Assembly (NCBI RefSeq): GCF_025060895.1
Contig: NZ_JANZKV010000212.1
Location: 1 to 33,032 of the forward strand
Length of the DNA stretch: 33,032 nucleotides
Direction of reading: 5' to 3'
From: Stieleria sedimenti
GTDB taxonomy: Bacteria; Planctomycetota; Planctomycetia; Pirellulales; Pirellulaceae
The position numbers and the translations under genes are program-made. Of this stretch, positions 25,339-33,032 are shown piece after piece (position 1 is the first letter of the stretch; every line of letters starts with the position of its first letter). The notes below the pieces were generated by a model, which saw nothing but the letters and a program-made list of their open reading frames with translations, was not told where the DNA came from and did no database searches.

Positions 25339-26602
25339 CGAACATCGTCTCCTTCAAGACTCGCCAAAAGTAAAGCATCACACCCATGATACCCGTCAGG
25401 GCAACAAACAACCAAAGCATAAATGGCCCCAAGATCGCCAGATTGCCCAAGAACCACCCGTTGACGAGCCGATCCCATCCGAAAATCGAGAGCATCGTGC
25501 CGGCACAAAGATAGGGACCGAACGGGATTTCCGAGTTGCGAGTGATGATGAAATAGACCAGAACGATCGCGATGGCGGCAATCGGGGCCAGGAAGAACGA
25601 CATCACGGCGCCTTGCCAGCCGATGAACGCGCCAATCATTGCCATCAACGTCACGTCGCCAAACCCCATCGCTTCACGACGCATCGCCAGACTGCCGACG
25701 ATCCGAATCGCCCACACGACGCCGCCGCCGACGCCCAGTCCGATCAACGCCGTCAGCAATCCGATCCATGCGTCTCCCCCGATGCCGAAGACGATTCGAA
25801 CGCCCACCGCACCGATCAACCACATCGCCAACAGGGCTTTCCAGGGGTTGTAGGGCTTGTTGCGGACCAGCGACGCAAAGAAATATTCGAACGCTTTGAG
25901 CGGCCCGCGACGCAGAATCAATCGGCGATTGGACAACGCAAAACACCACATCGTCCAAATCCCCACCCCCGTCCACCAGCCCGTCGGACCGGTCCACTTC
26001 GGAGCCTCCGCCGGCGCCGGTAAATAAAACGCGATCGGAACCAACACACCGTTCAAATCGAGTGCCGGCAGAAACGAATCGGTCATCGACACACAGGCCA
26101 CAACCAAAGCGATCAACGTGCCCGGAATCGTGATCTCGTCGGGAATCGTTTGCTCGTCGAAATCGATAAACGTCGCCGCGACCATCAACGAAATCATGAT
26201 CAGATGCGACACAAACACGATCGTCATCCATGGCTGGACCCCGGCGATCACCGCCGGCACGCGATCTGCTGGCGGGAGCAACAGCCCCGTTTGCGTGAGG
26301 AACCAGTAATACAGCGGGATCCCGATCGCCATCGCCAGCTCGATCAACATCGGCCGGATCCAAAACCCGCTGCCGTGAATCGAGGCTTCGCGACGCAATC
26401 CCAGCCAACCGACGATCGGGATGCGATCCGAAGTCTTGCGGGGCGGAGCCGTTTCATCAGCCGGCACCCAAGGCCCGATCAAACGTGCGTCCCAGGCCAA
26501 TCGATAAATCGCCCAATTGGCAAGCACACCGATCGCGATCCCCAACATGGCGAGCAACACCAATCGCAGTTCGATCGGTAGCGATATCCAAATTGCGATC
26601 AA
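25331..26602 (-). CDS. A24-family prepilin peptidase
   Basis: A 423-residue membrane aspartic peptidase of the type IV prepilin/pseudopilin family (PF01478), which cuts the leader of pilin-like proteins at the inner membrane. Catalytic aspartates are Asp147 in [11 protein letters not shown] and Asp316 in MGFGDVTLM. About eight helices are seen. The N-terminal part has [14 protein letters not shown] (58-71) like other family members but no cysteine tetrad. The start is TTG 26602, just before [10 protein letters not shown]; the frame is open much further but the extension overlaps mtnA and has no family likeness. It is followed, with an eight-base overlap, by msrB. The DUF1559 protein at 28208 is a natural substrate candidate. 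Confidence 0.87.
   Translation of the reverse strand: MIAIWISLPIELRLVLLAMLGIAIGVLANWAIYRLAWDARLIGPWVPADETAPPRKTSDRIPIVGWLGLRREASIHGSGFWIRPMLIELAMAIGIPLYYWFLTQTGLLLPPADRVPAVIAGVQPWMTIVFVSHLIMISLMVAATFIDFDEQTIPDEITIPGTLIALVVACVSMTDSFLPALDLNGVLVPIAFYLPAPAEAPKWTGPTGWWTGVGIWTMWCFALSNRRLILRRGPLKAFEYFFASLVRNKPYNPWKALLAMWLIGAVGVRIVFGIGGDAWIGLLTALIGLGVGGGVVWAIRIVGSLAMRREAMGFGDVTLMAMIGAFIGWQGAVMSFFLAPIAAIAIVLVYFIITRNSEIPFGPYLCAGTMLSIFGWDRLVNGWFLGNLAILGPFMLWLFVALTGIMGVMLYFWRVLKETMFGE
25349..25354 (-). promoter_or_regulatory. Ribosome-binding site deciding the msrB GTG start
   Basis: AAGGAG on the minus strand lies ten bases before GTG 25338, inside the end of the prepilin peptidase gene. It supports coupled translation of msrB from GTG rather than from ATG 25290. 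Confidence 0.65.
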
Positions 26603-26755
26603 AGAATCAGTCTCATCGGGAGGTCCGTTGATGCGGGGCACGACGTGTTCGCCGCCGAGGACGGATGGTCTACATTGTTGAATGTATCTGCCCCCGGGTG
26701 AACCCCAGTAACCACTGCGAACCCCGGCAACCGACTCCATCCGCTCGTCCGCTCC

Positions 26756-27805
26756 ATGACCGCCCCTGAAACGCTCCGCTTCGAAAACCATCGACTGATC
26801 CTGATCGACCAGACCAAGCTGCCCGGCGAATTGGCCGAACTGGTCTGCACCACGGTCCGGCAAACCCACGACGCGATCCGTCGACTGGTCGTGCGTGGTG
26901 CCCCGGCGATCGGCATCGCCGCCGCCTACGGCGTCTGCCTGGCTGCCGACGATCCGGCCTACAGCGAGCCGGACGATGGTTCCGAATCGGCCCCGCAATC
27001 GCGATACATCCACGCGATCGAATACCTGGCGACCAGCCGCCCGACCGCGGTGAATCTGTTCTGGGCCCTGGACCGGATGCGCCGCGTCGTTGAATCGACG
27101 TCGCAGGAAAACCTCAAAAACGCCCTGGTCGCCGAAGCGAAACAGATCCACGACGAAGACCGCCAGATGTGCCACGCGATCGGACGCAACGGGGCTCCGT
27201 TGTTATCTGGAATCGACACGGTGCTGACGCACTGCAACGCCGGCGGACTGGCCACGTCGACCTGGGGAACAGCGTTGGCGCCGATCTATCACTTGCACCA
27301 GAGCGGAAACGCGCCCAAAGTCATCGCCGATGAAACGCGGCCGCTGCTGCAAGGCGGACGGCTGACCGCATGGGAACTGTCGCAAGCCGGCGTCGACGTC
27401 ACCGTGATCACCGATTCGATGTCGGGTTCCCTGATGCGACAAGGCGTGATCCAAGCCGTCATCGTCGGCGCCGATCGAATCACCGCCCGAGGTGATGTGG
27501 CCAACAAGATCGGGACCTACCCCGTCGCGGTGCTGGCCCGACATCACGGGCTGCCGTTCTACGTCGCCGCCCCGACCAACACGTTCGATTTAGCACTCGA
27601 TTGCGGCGATGACATCCCGATCGAGCAGCGGAGTCGCGATGAAGTCGCCGCCCCGCACGGGGTCGGCATCGTTCCCGACGCGGCCGGTGTGCTCAACCCG
27701 GCCTTCGACGTCACGCCCGCCGAACTGGTCACCGCGATCATCACCGAACGCGGCGTGATCCAACAACCGACCAGCGATGCCATTGCAAGACATTTCAGTG
27801 CCTAG
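26756..27805 (+). CDS. mtnA: S-methyl-5-thioribose-1-phosphate isomerase
   Basis: A 349-residue MtnA, converting methylthioribose 1-phosphate to the ribulose form in the methionine salvage pathway. RGAPAIG is at residues 48-54; the catalytic cysteine is Cys160 in HCNAGGLAT and the catalytic aspartate Asp240 in VGADRI, the same numbers as in the Bacillus subtilis enzyme. NKIGTY follows. Length and motifs are those of the family, which also includes eIF2B-like proteins, but the Cys/Asp pair makes the isomerase assignment firm. It is divergent from the prepilin peptidase and alone; no other salvage gene is in the window. The palindromic element at 27839 follows it. Confidence 0.96.
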   Translation: MTAPETLRFENHRLILIDQTKLPGELAELVCTTVRQTHDAIRRLVVRGAPAIGIAAAYGVCLAADDPAYSEPDDGSESAPQSRYIHAIEYLATSRPTAVNLFWALDRMRRVVESTSQENLKNALVAEAKQIHDEDRQMCHAIGRNGAPLLSGIDTVLTHCNAGGLATSTWGTALAPIYHLHQSGNAPKVIADETRPLLQGGRLTAWELSQAGVDVTVITDSMSGSLMRQGVIQAVIVGADRITARGDVANKIGTYPVAVLARHHGLPFYVAAPTNTFDLALDCGDDIPIEQRSRDEVAAPHGVGIVPDAAGVLNPAFDVTPAELVTAIITERGVIQQPTSDAIARHFSA

Positions 27806-27838
27806 CAACGAATAGGAAATACACGTCGGATCTTATGC

Positions 27839-27896
27839 GTGGGATAGGCTTCCAGCCTGTCAGTTCAGCATTGAAGCACCTGGAAACCTATCCCAC
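27839..27896. repeat. Palindromic element after mtnA
   Basis: GTGGGATAGGCTTCCAG (27839-27855) and CTGGAAACCTATCCCAC (27880-27896) pair at 16 of 17 positions around a 24-base loop. The core GCTTCCAGC is shared with the arms of the 5.5-kb array and the 2.4-kb element, so these may be members of one wider family. It may also help end mtnA transcription, though no T tract follows. Confidence 0.85.
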
Positions 27897-27979
27897 CGGT
27901 TTTCCGATTGTTGCTGAGAGCGATTTGCATCAGCCGATTCGCGTGAGCGGCGACCTCTTTCGCGTCGCTGCGAAAATCA

Positions 27980-28066
27980 GGTAAGAAGATTACGGAGGTA
28001 AGAAAATGATGAAATGCACCATCCATCCGATCCAACCAATCTTCCTACCACCAAAATCTTCCTACC
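27980..28066. repeat. Palindromic element with internal direct repeats
   Basis: Arms of 29 bases at 27980-28008 and 28038-28066 match as inverted copies at 22 positions. Each arm is itself two copies of a GGTAAGAAGATT-like unit separated by a few bases. Between the arms lies a 29-base spacer of different sequence. The rest of the 402-base gap between mtnA and the DUF1559 gene shows no gene; a small hairpin, CCACTACGCGGTGG, lies near 28160-28173. Confidence 0.8.
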
Positions 28067-28207
28067 ATTCCAACTAGCGATCATGCCCTGCCGGATCGCT
28101 GACATTCAGCGGAGGGTTGGCAGAGTGATTTCACGCAGACAATTCGTTGACAAGATCCACTACGCGGTGGATAGGGTAAGCATCCAACCTGCGCCGCCTC
28201 AGCGCCG

Positions 28208-29266
28208 CTACTCCGGCACCGTCACGGTTTCGCCGCCGGCTCGTGTGGAAAGATTCCGCCAGAGGTCCAAATTGATCGAATCGGTGATGAATCGCACCGA
28301 GCCATCCATCATCGTGACGTTCACACCACCCTGGTGGTAGCTGCGGCTGGTCACGGCCGCCTGAGTCAGCGCGGTCGTGTCTCTGCCCTCGCGGATGTTC
28401 GTGAAGTCGACATCAAACTCACGACCACTGACCTCACAAATCACTTTGCGGTTGGGAGAAAACGTGGTCGTGAATCCCGATTGATGAACGCGTCCGTCAA
28501 CCCATTCGGTGTGGCCGGTGTCGGTTTTAAAGCTGCCGCCCAGGGCACAGATTTCGGCGGGCTCGAGCGGTGTCGGGATCGTTCCATCGATTTCCACGTC
28601 ACGGTAGTACGGCGTCCTGGCTTTGACTTCGCCGAACCCGAGCGTGTTGCTCAGCCCATCCAACACATCGCGGAATCGCGACACACGGCCGGCGACAAAC
28701 GACCCCGGACCGGTTTGGTTCGTATTGGGATTGAATACAAACCACGGTCCGGCGTTGTAGCCGTAGCTGAGCGGATAGTGGTAGGGATTGCCGTCGTCAT
28801 CGTTGCGTTCAAAGTCGTTGACGTCGCTGGGGCACAAGTAAACCGGCACGCGAAAACTGGAGACTTTGATCGATTCGCCATCCACCGTGATCCGGGCCGC
28901 CCCGTAGCCGGCACTGAAATCGATTGCCGACGCCAAGGCGACGTTTTCGACGTAGGGCAAAATCCTCGCCTGCGTCGACCAACCGTCGCCAGTCATCGCC
29001 GGTCGCGTCCAGGCCGGGGGCAGACGTTTGGTGGCCGATTCGTAATTGTGAACGGCCAAAATCATCTGCTTCATGTTGTTGGTGCAACTCATGCGCCGCG
29101 CCGCTTCGCGAGCCGCCTGAACGGCCGGCAACAACAATCCGACCAGAATACCGATGATCGCGATCACGACCAGCAACTCCACCAAGGTGAAGGCGTTTCG
29201 TCGCGACCGGGTGGTGGTCGACAGCGACATGCAACGCAGCGACATCAAACGGGGCTGGGCAGGCAT
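28208..29266 (-). CDS. DUF1559 pseudopilin-like protein
   Basis: A 352-residue planctomycete DUF1559 protein (PF07596) with a type IV pilin-like N-terminus. The RRNAFTLVELLVVIAIIGILVGLLLPAVQAAREAARR segment (about 22-58) carries the prepilin cleavage site before FTLVE and a long N-terminal helix. The C-terminal half ends in YHQGGVNVTMMDGSVRF, a clear H-X9-DG motif (TIGR04294). These proteins are very numerous in planctomycetes and their function is largely unknown; a surface or pseudopilus role is inferred. The ATG at 29266 follows AGGAG by ten bases. It is not adjacent to pilus genes, but the prepilin peptidase is two genes away. Confidence 0.95.
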   Translation of the reverse strand: MPAQPRLMSLRCMSLSTTTRSRRNAFTLVELLVVIAIIGILVGLLLPAVQAAREAARRMSCTNNMKQMILAVHNYESATKRLPPAWTRPAMTGDGWSTQARILPYVENVALASAIDFSAGYGAARITVDGESIKVSSFRVPVYLCPSDVNDFERNDDDGNPYHYPLSYGYNAGPWFVFNPNTNQTGPGSFVAGRVSRFRDVLDGLSNTLGFGEVKARTPYYRDVEIDGTIPTPLEPAEICALGGSFKTDTGHTEWVDGRVHQSGFTTTFSPNRKVICEVSGREFDVDFTNIREGRDTTALTQAAVTSRSYHQGGVNVTMMDGSVRFITDSINLDLWRNLSTRAGGETVTVPE

Positions 29267-29366
29267 GATGGAGTATCTCCTCGGATCGGTTCCGTCCCTG
29301 GGGGGGACGCCCCGGTTGTGCGGGTGAAAGGTAGGGCTGCCGTGTCGACCGCGGCACTAACGCTAA

Positions 29367-29381
29367 TGAGAATTGTTCTCG
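29367..29381. promoter_or_regulatory. Possible Fur-like operator
   Basis: TGAGAATTGTTCTCG contains a perfect GAGAA/TTCTC inverted repeat around TTG and resembles the TGAGAAT-N-ATTCTCA form of Fur boxes (7-1-7 arrangement). It lies about 100 bases before the DUF1559 start and 68 bases before the end of the upstream membrane-protein gene, so the DUF1559 gene is the likely target. No Fur gene is in the window; similarity only. Confidence 0.35.
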
Positions 29382-29448
29382 ACAAGTATTCTGCGAAGCC
29401 GAGATCTTTTTTGCAAGAGGTGCAGCGAAAAAAGATCGGAGCGGAAAA

Positions 29449-30393
29449 TCAACGGCCTTGCATCACGACCAGCGGCGCCAGATCGCGGTCGAAATCACGC
29501 TTGGCCGACGCCAGCGTGATGACCAGCGGGACCGCAACCAGGCACAGCCGAATCGTCCCGACGATCCAAGGCCGTTGGTGCTTCAGCGGCGCGATCTCGG
29601 TCACCCAGCACAACAAGGGCGCCAGACAGATCGCCACGGCGCGTCCGCCAGGGACGCGTCCGAAAAAGTGGCCGATGAACAACACGCCGAACAAGCCGAT
29701 CACGCCGACGGCAATCAAGACCGTCGGCAACACAGGCGGCGCTGTAGACGGTCTTTCGCCGGACACCCCACGTCGACCGCTGGCCATCACCCAAGCCACG
29801 GTCGCGGTCCCCAGCAACGCGGCGACCATCGGCATCGCCGCCTCGCCGCCTCTTAAATATCCCGCCATCATCACCGTCGCGGCGGCCGATTGAATGGCCA
29901 GACCGAGACTCAGTGGGATTGAAACCCCAGGGCGTCGACGCCCCAATGCGAACATCAACCCCCAACAACTCCCCAACAACGCCCAACAGACACCGAAGCT
30001 GATCGCCGCTTGCCAGGCCGTCCATGTCTCCGAATCGCTCACGTACACCGAACCGTGCAGCAGAATTCGCGGCGTCAGCAAAATCAAACCGATCCGCAAC
30101 GCCCACGCGAACCGGTTGCCGACCGGCGGCAACGCGGCGACCGATTCGATCAACAACGCCGCGGGAATGACGATCAGCAACAACCGATCCAGACCGCCGG
30201 CCGGCGGCAACGCGACGTGCAGGTCCTCGACCCGCAGCCCCACCGTCAAGCCAACGGCGACCGCGATGCCACATGCCGCGTTCAGCCAAGCGGCCGTCGG
30301 CGACCTGGGCAGCCAAAGCAGTACCACGGCGATCGCAGCGCCGGCGGCCGCTGCGGCCGCGGTCGCCTGGACATACAGCAGCGGATCGGGCAT
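29449..30393 (-). CDS. Hypothetical multi-pass membrane protein
   Basis: A 314-residue, very hydrophobic protein with about eight or nine helices (for example 8-28, 38-54, 70-86, 95-112, 126-150, 158-178, 183-204, 222-244, 248-265 and 275-293) and short loops. I recognise no family. Ala/Gly/Leu-rich composition and the charged C-terminal tail (KRDFDRDLAP) are all that stands out. Its start is three bases from the stop of the YceI gene, so the two are co-transcribed; YceI proteins in other bacteria are often paired with cytochrome b-like membrane proteins, but the histidine pairs needed for haem are not seen here. Confidence 0.75.
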   Translation of the reverse strand: MPDPLLYVQATAAAAAAGAAIAVVLLWLPRSPTAAWLNAACGIAVAVGLTVGLRVEDLHVALPPAGGLDRLLLIVIPAALLIESVAALPPVGNRFAWALRIGLILLTPRILLHGSVYVSDSETWTAWQAAISFGVCWALLGSCWGLMFALGRRRPGVSIPLSLGLAIQSAAATVMMAGYLRGGEAAMPMVAALLGTATVAWVMASGRRGVSGERPSTAPPVLPTVLIAVGVIGLFGVLFIGHFFGRVPGGRAVAICLAPLLCWVTEIAPLKHQRPWIVGTIRLCLVAVPLVITLASAKRDFDRDLAPLVVMQGR

Positions 30394-30396
30394 CCG

Positions 30397-30981
30397 TTAC
30401 TCGCGAACGCCTTCGCAATCGATGATGATCAACGCCGTGTCGCCGATCGGGCCGATGGCTCGCTTGTCGAAGCCATAGTCGCTTCGTTTGAGCGCAAGCT
30501 CGGTGGAGAAGGCGACGCGTTTGACCTTTTTGAAATCGTGTTCCTTTCCGCCCATCAAAACGAGCGTGATCTTGTTGGTCGTTCCGTGCATCGTGAAGTC
30601 TCCGGTGACTTCATAACCGCCATCAATCGGCTTGACGCTCGTACTGCGGAACTCGATCGTGGGAAACTGTTTGGTGTCAAAGTAATCGGGCTGACGCAGG
30701 TGTTCGTCACGCGCCTTGTTGGCCGTGTCGACGCTATCGACTTTGATCGTCAACGAAAACGTCGACTTGGAAGGATCTTCGCGGTCGAGCGAAAACGTGC
30801 CGGAAACATCATTGAATCGGCCATGGATCCAACTGATGTCCAAGTGCCGAGCCTTGAAACTGACCGAGGAGTGCACCCCGTCGTATTCGTAAACGTCGGC
30901 CGCCGAAACCGAGGCTCCGCCGGCAGCCGACAGGGTGCCCAGCAGGAGAGCCAAGACCAAACTCGTACAGTGATTTCGCAT
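30397..30981 (-). CDS. YceI-family periplasmic lipid-binding protein
   Basis: A 194-residue protein with a signal peptide (about 1-27) and a lipocalin-like YceI domain (PF04264). Typical segments are VHSSVSFKARHLDISWIHGRFNDVSGTF, a central RDEHLRQPDYFDTKQFPTIEF and VTGDFTMHGTTNKITL. YceI proteins bind polyisoprenoids or other amphiphiles in the periplasm. The D-x-H-L-x-x-x-D-Y-F-D pattern is fully kept. ATG 30981 starts the signal peptide; the frame stays open to 31200 but that part has no signal. The membrane protein gene follows with a three-base gap. Confidence 0.93.
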   Translation of the reverse strand: MRNHCTSLVLALLLGTLSAAGGASVSAADVYEYDGVHSSVSFKARHLDISWIHGRFNDVSGTFSLDREDPSKSTFSLTIKVDSVDTANKARDEHLRQPDYFDTKQFPTIEFRSTSVKPIDGGYEVTGDFTMHGTTNKITLVLMGGKEHDFKKVKRVAFSTELALKRSDYGFDKRAIGPIGDTALIIIDCEGVRE

Positions 30982-31182
30982 CAGTCGTTTTCTTTCAAAT
31001 TGGAATCGAAGTCGGTTGACGGGTCGCACGCGCAACTCGCCCAGTCGGAACTGTATACCAAAACCGACGCTGGACCGGGGCCGACAGCCCGGTGCTTGAC
31101 GACACGGCCGATCCCCTATCGGAATTGACAGCTCCTCAGTCACGCTCTCCGGTAGCAGTTTGGTGTCAACACACCTTAAGCC

Positions 31183-31343
31183 ACCCTCCCTGCCAGGCAA
31201 CGCTGGGTAGCATTTTTTAGCGGTAGGGCGCGAGCCCTCCGGTGTTTTGGCAAAGATAAGGAACCGGAGGGCTCGCGCCCTGCCGCTAAAACCGGACGAA
31301 ACACAGGGAAAAATGCTTCACAGCGTTGCCTGCCGGGGAGGGT
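31183..31343. repeat. Nested palindrome (inner 29-bp and outer 35-bp arms)
   Basis: The inner arms, 31215-31243 and 31263-31291, match as inverted copies except for one T/C position, leaving a 19-base loop. Outer arms, 31183-31217 and 31309-31343, are also inverted copies with about five mismatches; 17 bases separate inner and outer arms on the right. The whole 161 bp could form a large cruciform. The inner arms contain AGGGCGCGAGCCCTCCGG. It occupies most of the gap between YceI and the CBS gene. Confidence 0.9.
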
Positions 31344-31398
31344 CGAGCGAAGCGAGGGGAGGGTCTGTCTGCATCATCAGATGATTTTGAACCACGAC

Positions 31399-31458
31399 GC
31401 CCCCTCCCCGGCCGCCCCCTCCCCGGCCGCCCCCTCCCCGGCCGCCCCCTTCCCGGTC
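31399..31458. repeat. Four-copy 15-bp GC-rich minisatellite
   Basis: Units of GCCCCCTCCCCGGCC start at 31399, 31414, 31429 and 31444; the first three are identical and the fourth has two changes. The strand is strongly C-rich (G-rich on the other), with runs of four or five C, so a G-quadruplex on the minus strand is possible. Because 15 is a multiple of three, both strands stay open through it, giving false proline/glycine/arginine-rich reading frames. Confidence 0.9.
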
Positions 31459-31796
31459 GCCCGTACCTCGCGTCCGACCCTCTCAACACGGGGAGCGACA
31501 TGAAGTCTTTGGACTGAAGTCGCTACCAATGCTGCCTGGCACGCGAAACGGGAAGAAAAAAAACTGTCAAGCCGACAGAATGTCGCAACTCGCCGGTGAG
31601 TTCGTTATAGTTAATGCAGGGGGGCGTGTAGCGGAAAAACTGCCGACCGACTGGTGGGGCATTCTTTCGCACCGTCAGTCGATGAGGAGGAACCACGGCG
31701 TGACGAACCGGGTTTCGGGATCGGAAAGGGCCGTTTTCAACCCGAGCGACGACCAAAGACTTTTTACAAACCTATCTAATCTGCGAGAGGCTTGAA
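31459..31796. other. Leader region before the CBS gene
   Basis: No gene supported. An 88-codon open frame (31529-31795) ends two bases before the CBS start, but it has no family and no ribosome-binding site; it looks like untranslated leader. A TATAGT hexamer at about 31606 could be a -10 box, without a good -35 element. Confidence 0.4.
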
Positions 31797-32732
31797 ATGA
31801 ACGAAGTGAAAGTGGCTCAGGATTTCATGCGTCGCAAATTGGTGACGCTCTCTCCGCACACGAAAGTGCTTGACGGTGTGGCGAGACTGTTGCGCGACAA
31901 CATCTCCGGTGCGCCGGTCGTGGATGATCAAAATCAATACGTCGGCGTGTTCAGTGAAAAGGCATGCATGAAGGCGCTCAGTGGTTCGGTGGCCGCCGCG
32001 ATCGAACTGGGGATCAGCGCGCCCAAGGTCCGCGAGTTCATGAAACGTGATTTGATAACGCTTTCACAAGATGACGACGTCTTTCGGTCGATCGATCACA
32101 TTCTCAGCAAGCGCATTTCCGGTGCGCCGGTGGTAGACGCCAAGGGAAATTTTCTAGGGATCTTCTCCGAGAAGACGGCAATGCGAGTTTTGGTCGCCGC
32201 ACTCTACGACCAGGTGCCGGGCACCAATGTGGGTTCCTACATGAACCTGGATCGCAATCGAATCATCGACGAAAACGATTGCCTGCATGACGTCGCGAGG
32301 AAGTTCGAAGAAACGCCGTATCGCCGACTGCCGATTCTCCATGGCGAAAAGCTCGCCGGTCAGGTCAGCCGACGTGACGTGCTGCGCGCCCAACATCGCA
32401 TCGCCTTGGAAGTCGCCGATCGCGTCCGCCGAAACGGTGCATCAGGCTCCATCGCGGAGTCGGCCAAGGACCATGAGGTGGGCGACTTTGCCGATACCGC
32501 GGCGCTCACGCTGGGGCCCAACGCGGACATCCTGCAAATCGCACAGCTGTTCTTGAACTCTCCCTACCGACGGGTTCCGATCGTCAGCGGAGGCAAACTG
32601 GTCGGCCAGATCAGTCGACGTGACTTGCTGGAAGCCGCCGCCGATCTGCTGCGTCCCGACCCCGCCCGGCACCAAGCGAGCCCGCTCTACTTGAGCCCCC
32701 TGGCCGACTCGCTGCCGCCATCGATGCGCTGA
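31797..32732 (+). CDS. Four-CBS-domain protein
   Basis: A 311-residue cytoplasmic protein made of four CBS motifs in two pairs, at about residues 10-60, 75-130, 145-200 and 225-285 (PF00571). Repeated signs are ISGAPVVDDQNQYVGVFSEKACM, ISGAPVVDAKGNFLGIFSEKTAM, YRRLPILHGEKLAGQVSRRDVL and YRRVPIVSGGKLVGQISRRDLL. CBS pairs (Bateman modules) usually bind adenosine nucleotides and regulate a partner; here there is no attached enzyme domain, so it is a stand-alone sensor of unknown partner. The repeated pairs show internal duplication. AGAGG lies about seven bases before the ATG. A GACCCC/GGGGTC hairpin at 32752-32766 follows. Confidence 0.93.
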   Translation: MNEVKVAQDFMRRKLVTLSPHTKVLDGVARLLRDNISGAPVVDDQNQYVGVFSEKACMKALSGSVAAAIELGISAPKVREFMKRDLITLSQDDDVFRSIDHILSKRISGAPVVDAKGNFLGIFSEKTAMRVLVAALYDQVPGTNVGSYMNLDRNRIIDENDCLHDVARKFEETPYRRLPILHGEKLAGQVSRRDVLRAQHRIALEVADRVRRNGASGSIAESAKDHEVGDFADTAALTLGPNADILQIAQLFLNSPYRRVPIVSGGKLVGQISRRDLLEAAADLLRPDPARHQASPLYLSPLADSLPPSMR

Positions 32733-32790
32733 ACCAGAATCGATTCGCTGCGACCCCGCCGGGGTCGGTGGGAAATTTGCGACGCCCTTC

Positions 32791-32986
32791 CCGGAGGTGG
32801 CGCTACGCTGACCTCCGGCTACTCGCTGAAATCCCTCCGGGATACCGGATTCGCGAGGGCGAATCGGCTGATATCCCGAGCGCCACCAGCCGTTTGGCGC
32901 GAGCCGACGGGCGCTCGTTGGTCGCTGGCATGACCCCGAAGGGTGTCAAAGCCAGTAGCCGGAGGTGAGCGCAGCGACACCTCCGG
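32791..32986. repeat. Inverted repeat pair bounding a GC-rich segment
   Basis: The 33-base arms at 32791-32823 and 32954-32986 are inverted copies with three mismatches; each has internal dyad symmetry (CCGGAGGTG...ACCTCCGG). The 130 bases between them contain no gene. The pair looks like two oppositely oriented copies of a dispersed palindrome. Confidence 0.85.
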
Positions 32987-33032
32987 ACATCCGGTCCCCC
33001 GCACGACGCGACCCCGGAGCGACGGTCTTATT

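Noticed and set aside
26603-26755. SAM or other methionine-related riboswitch before mtnA
   Set aside because: The gap is only 153 bases, shared with a divergent gene, and no riboswitch-like helix set or kink-turn was found.
28334-29893. 519-codon plus-strand frame across the DUF1559 gene
   Set aside because: The minus-strand DUF1559 gene has the prepilin signal and H-X9-DG motif; the plus frame has none and crosses the intergenic region and the next gene.
31286-31517. Proline/glycine/arginine-rich protein over the 15-bp minisatellite
   Set aside because: Open frames exist on both strands only because the 15-bp unit lacks stops; there is no start signal.
31529-31795. 88-codon frame just before the CBS gene
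   Set aside because: No ribosome-binding site, no recognisable family, and composition like untranslated leader.

Overview
The window reads as chromosomal DNA of a planctomycete, most likely Pirellulaceae (the Rhodopirellula/Stieleria group). The evidence is protein families concentrated in that phylum: a DUF1559 prepilin-like protein with an H-X9-DG motif, a BBP7-type outer-membrane barrel, a DUF1080 protein, several xylose-isomerase-like TIM barrels, and an A24 prepilin peptidase with the planctomycete start region. The DNA is GC-rich and gene-dense, and many intergenic gaps hold palindromic repeats of several distinct families. Genus-level placement is inference.

Layout. 0.3-4.5 kb: a lipoprotein-like protein closed by a strong terminator, a secreted serine hydrolase, phosphatidylserine decarboxylase and a secreted alpha/beta hydrolase. 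4.5-6.2 kb: a Tat-type sugar isomerase-like protein, then an array of eight 85-bp repeats whose far end supplies the stop codon of the next gene. 6.2-12.4 kb: a minus-strand block of Hsp70-like protein, secreted VWA protein, sensor histidine kinase and OmpR-type response regulator; the last three look like one operon. 12.6-15.5 kb: a plus-strand group with an unknown protein and two sugar isomerase/epimerase-like proteins, meeting coaD head-on. 15.5-19.5 kb: a class V aminotransferase, a two-helix membrane peptide, an LptF/LptG-type permease translationally coupled to a family 2 glycosyltransferase, and a small acidic protein. 19.6-25.3 kb: the BBP7 barrel, a DUF1080 protein with tadA, a VanZ-like protein, a channel-like membrane protein, a DUF1289 protein and lipoprotein msrB. 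25.3-27.8 kb: prepilin peptidase (overlapping msrB) divergent from mtnA. 27.8-33.0 kb: two palindromic elements, the DUF1559 pseudopilin-like gene with a possible Fur-like operator, a membrane protein with YceI, a large nested palindrome with a GC-rich minisatellite, a four-CBS-domain protein and a final inverted repeat pair.

How the genes may work together. Several products concern the cell envelope: phosphatidylserine decarboxylase, LptF/G, the BBP7 barrel, pseudopilin and prepilin peptidase, YceI, lipoprotein MsrB, and VWA plus two-component system. The most system-like unit is VWA-kinase-regulator (8.5-10 kb) downstream of an Hsp70 whose helical lid is replaced by a long Ala/Pro/Lys-rich tail. 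The most unusual DNA structure is the 85-bp array. Each unit can fold into a long outer stem carrying two hairpins; variation in the second hairpin falls mostly in its four-base loop, and odd and even units alternate at one position. No phage, transposase, CRISPR, tRNA or rRNA was found.
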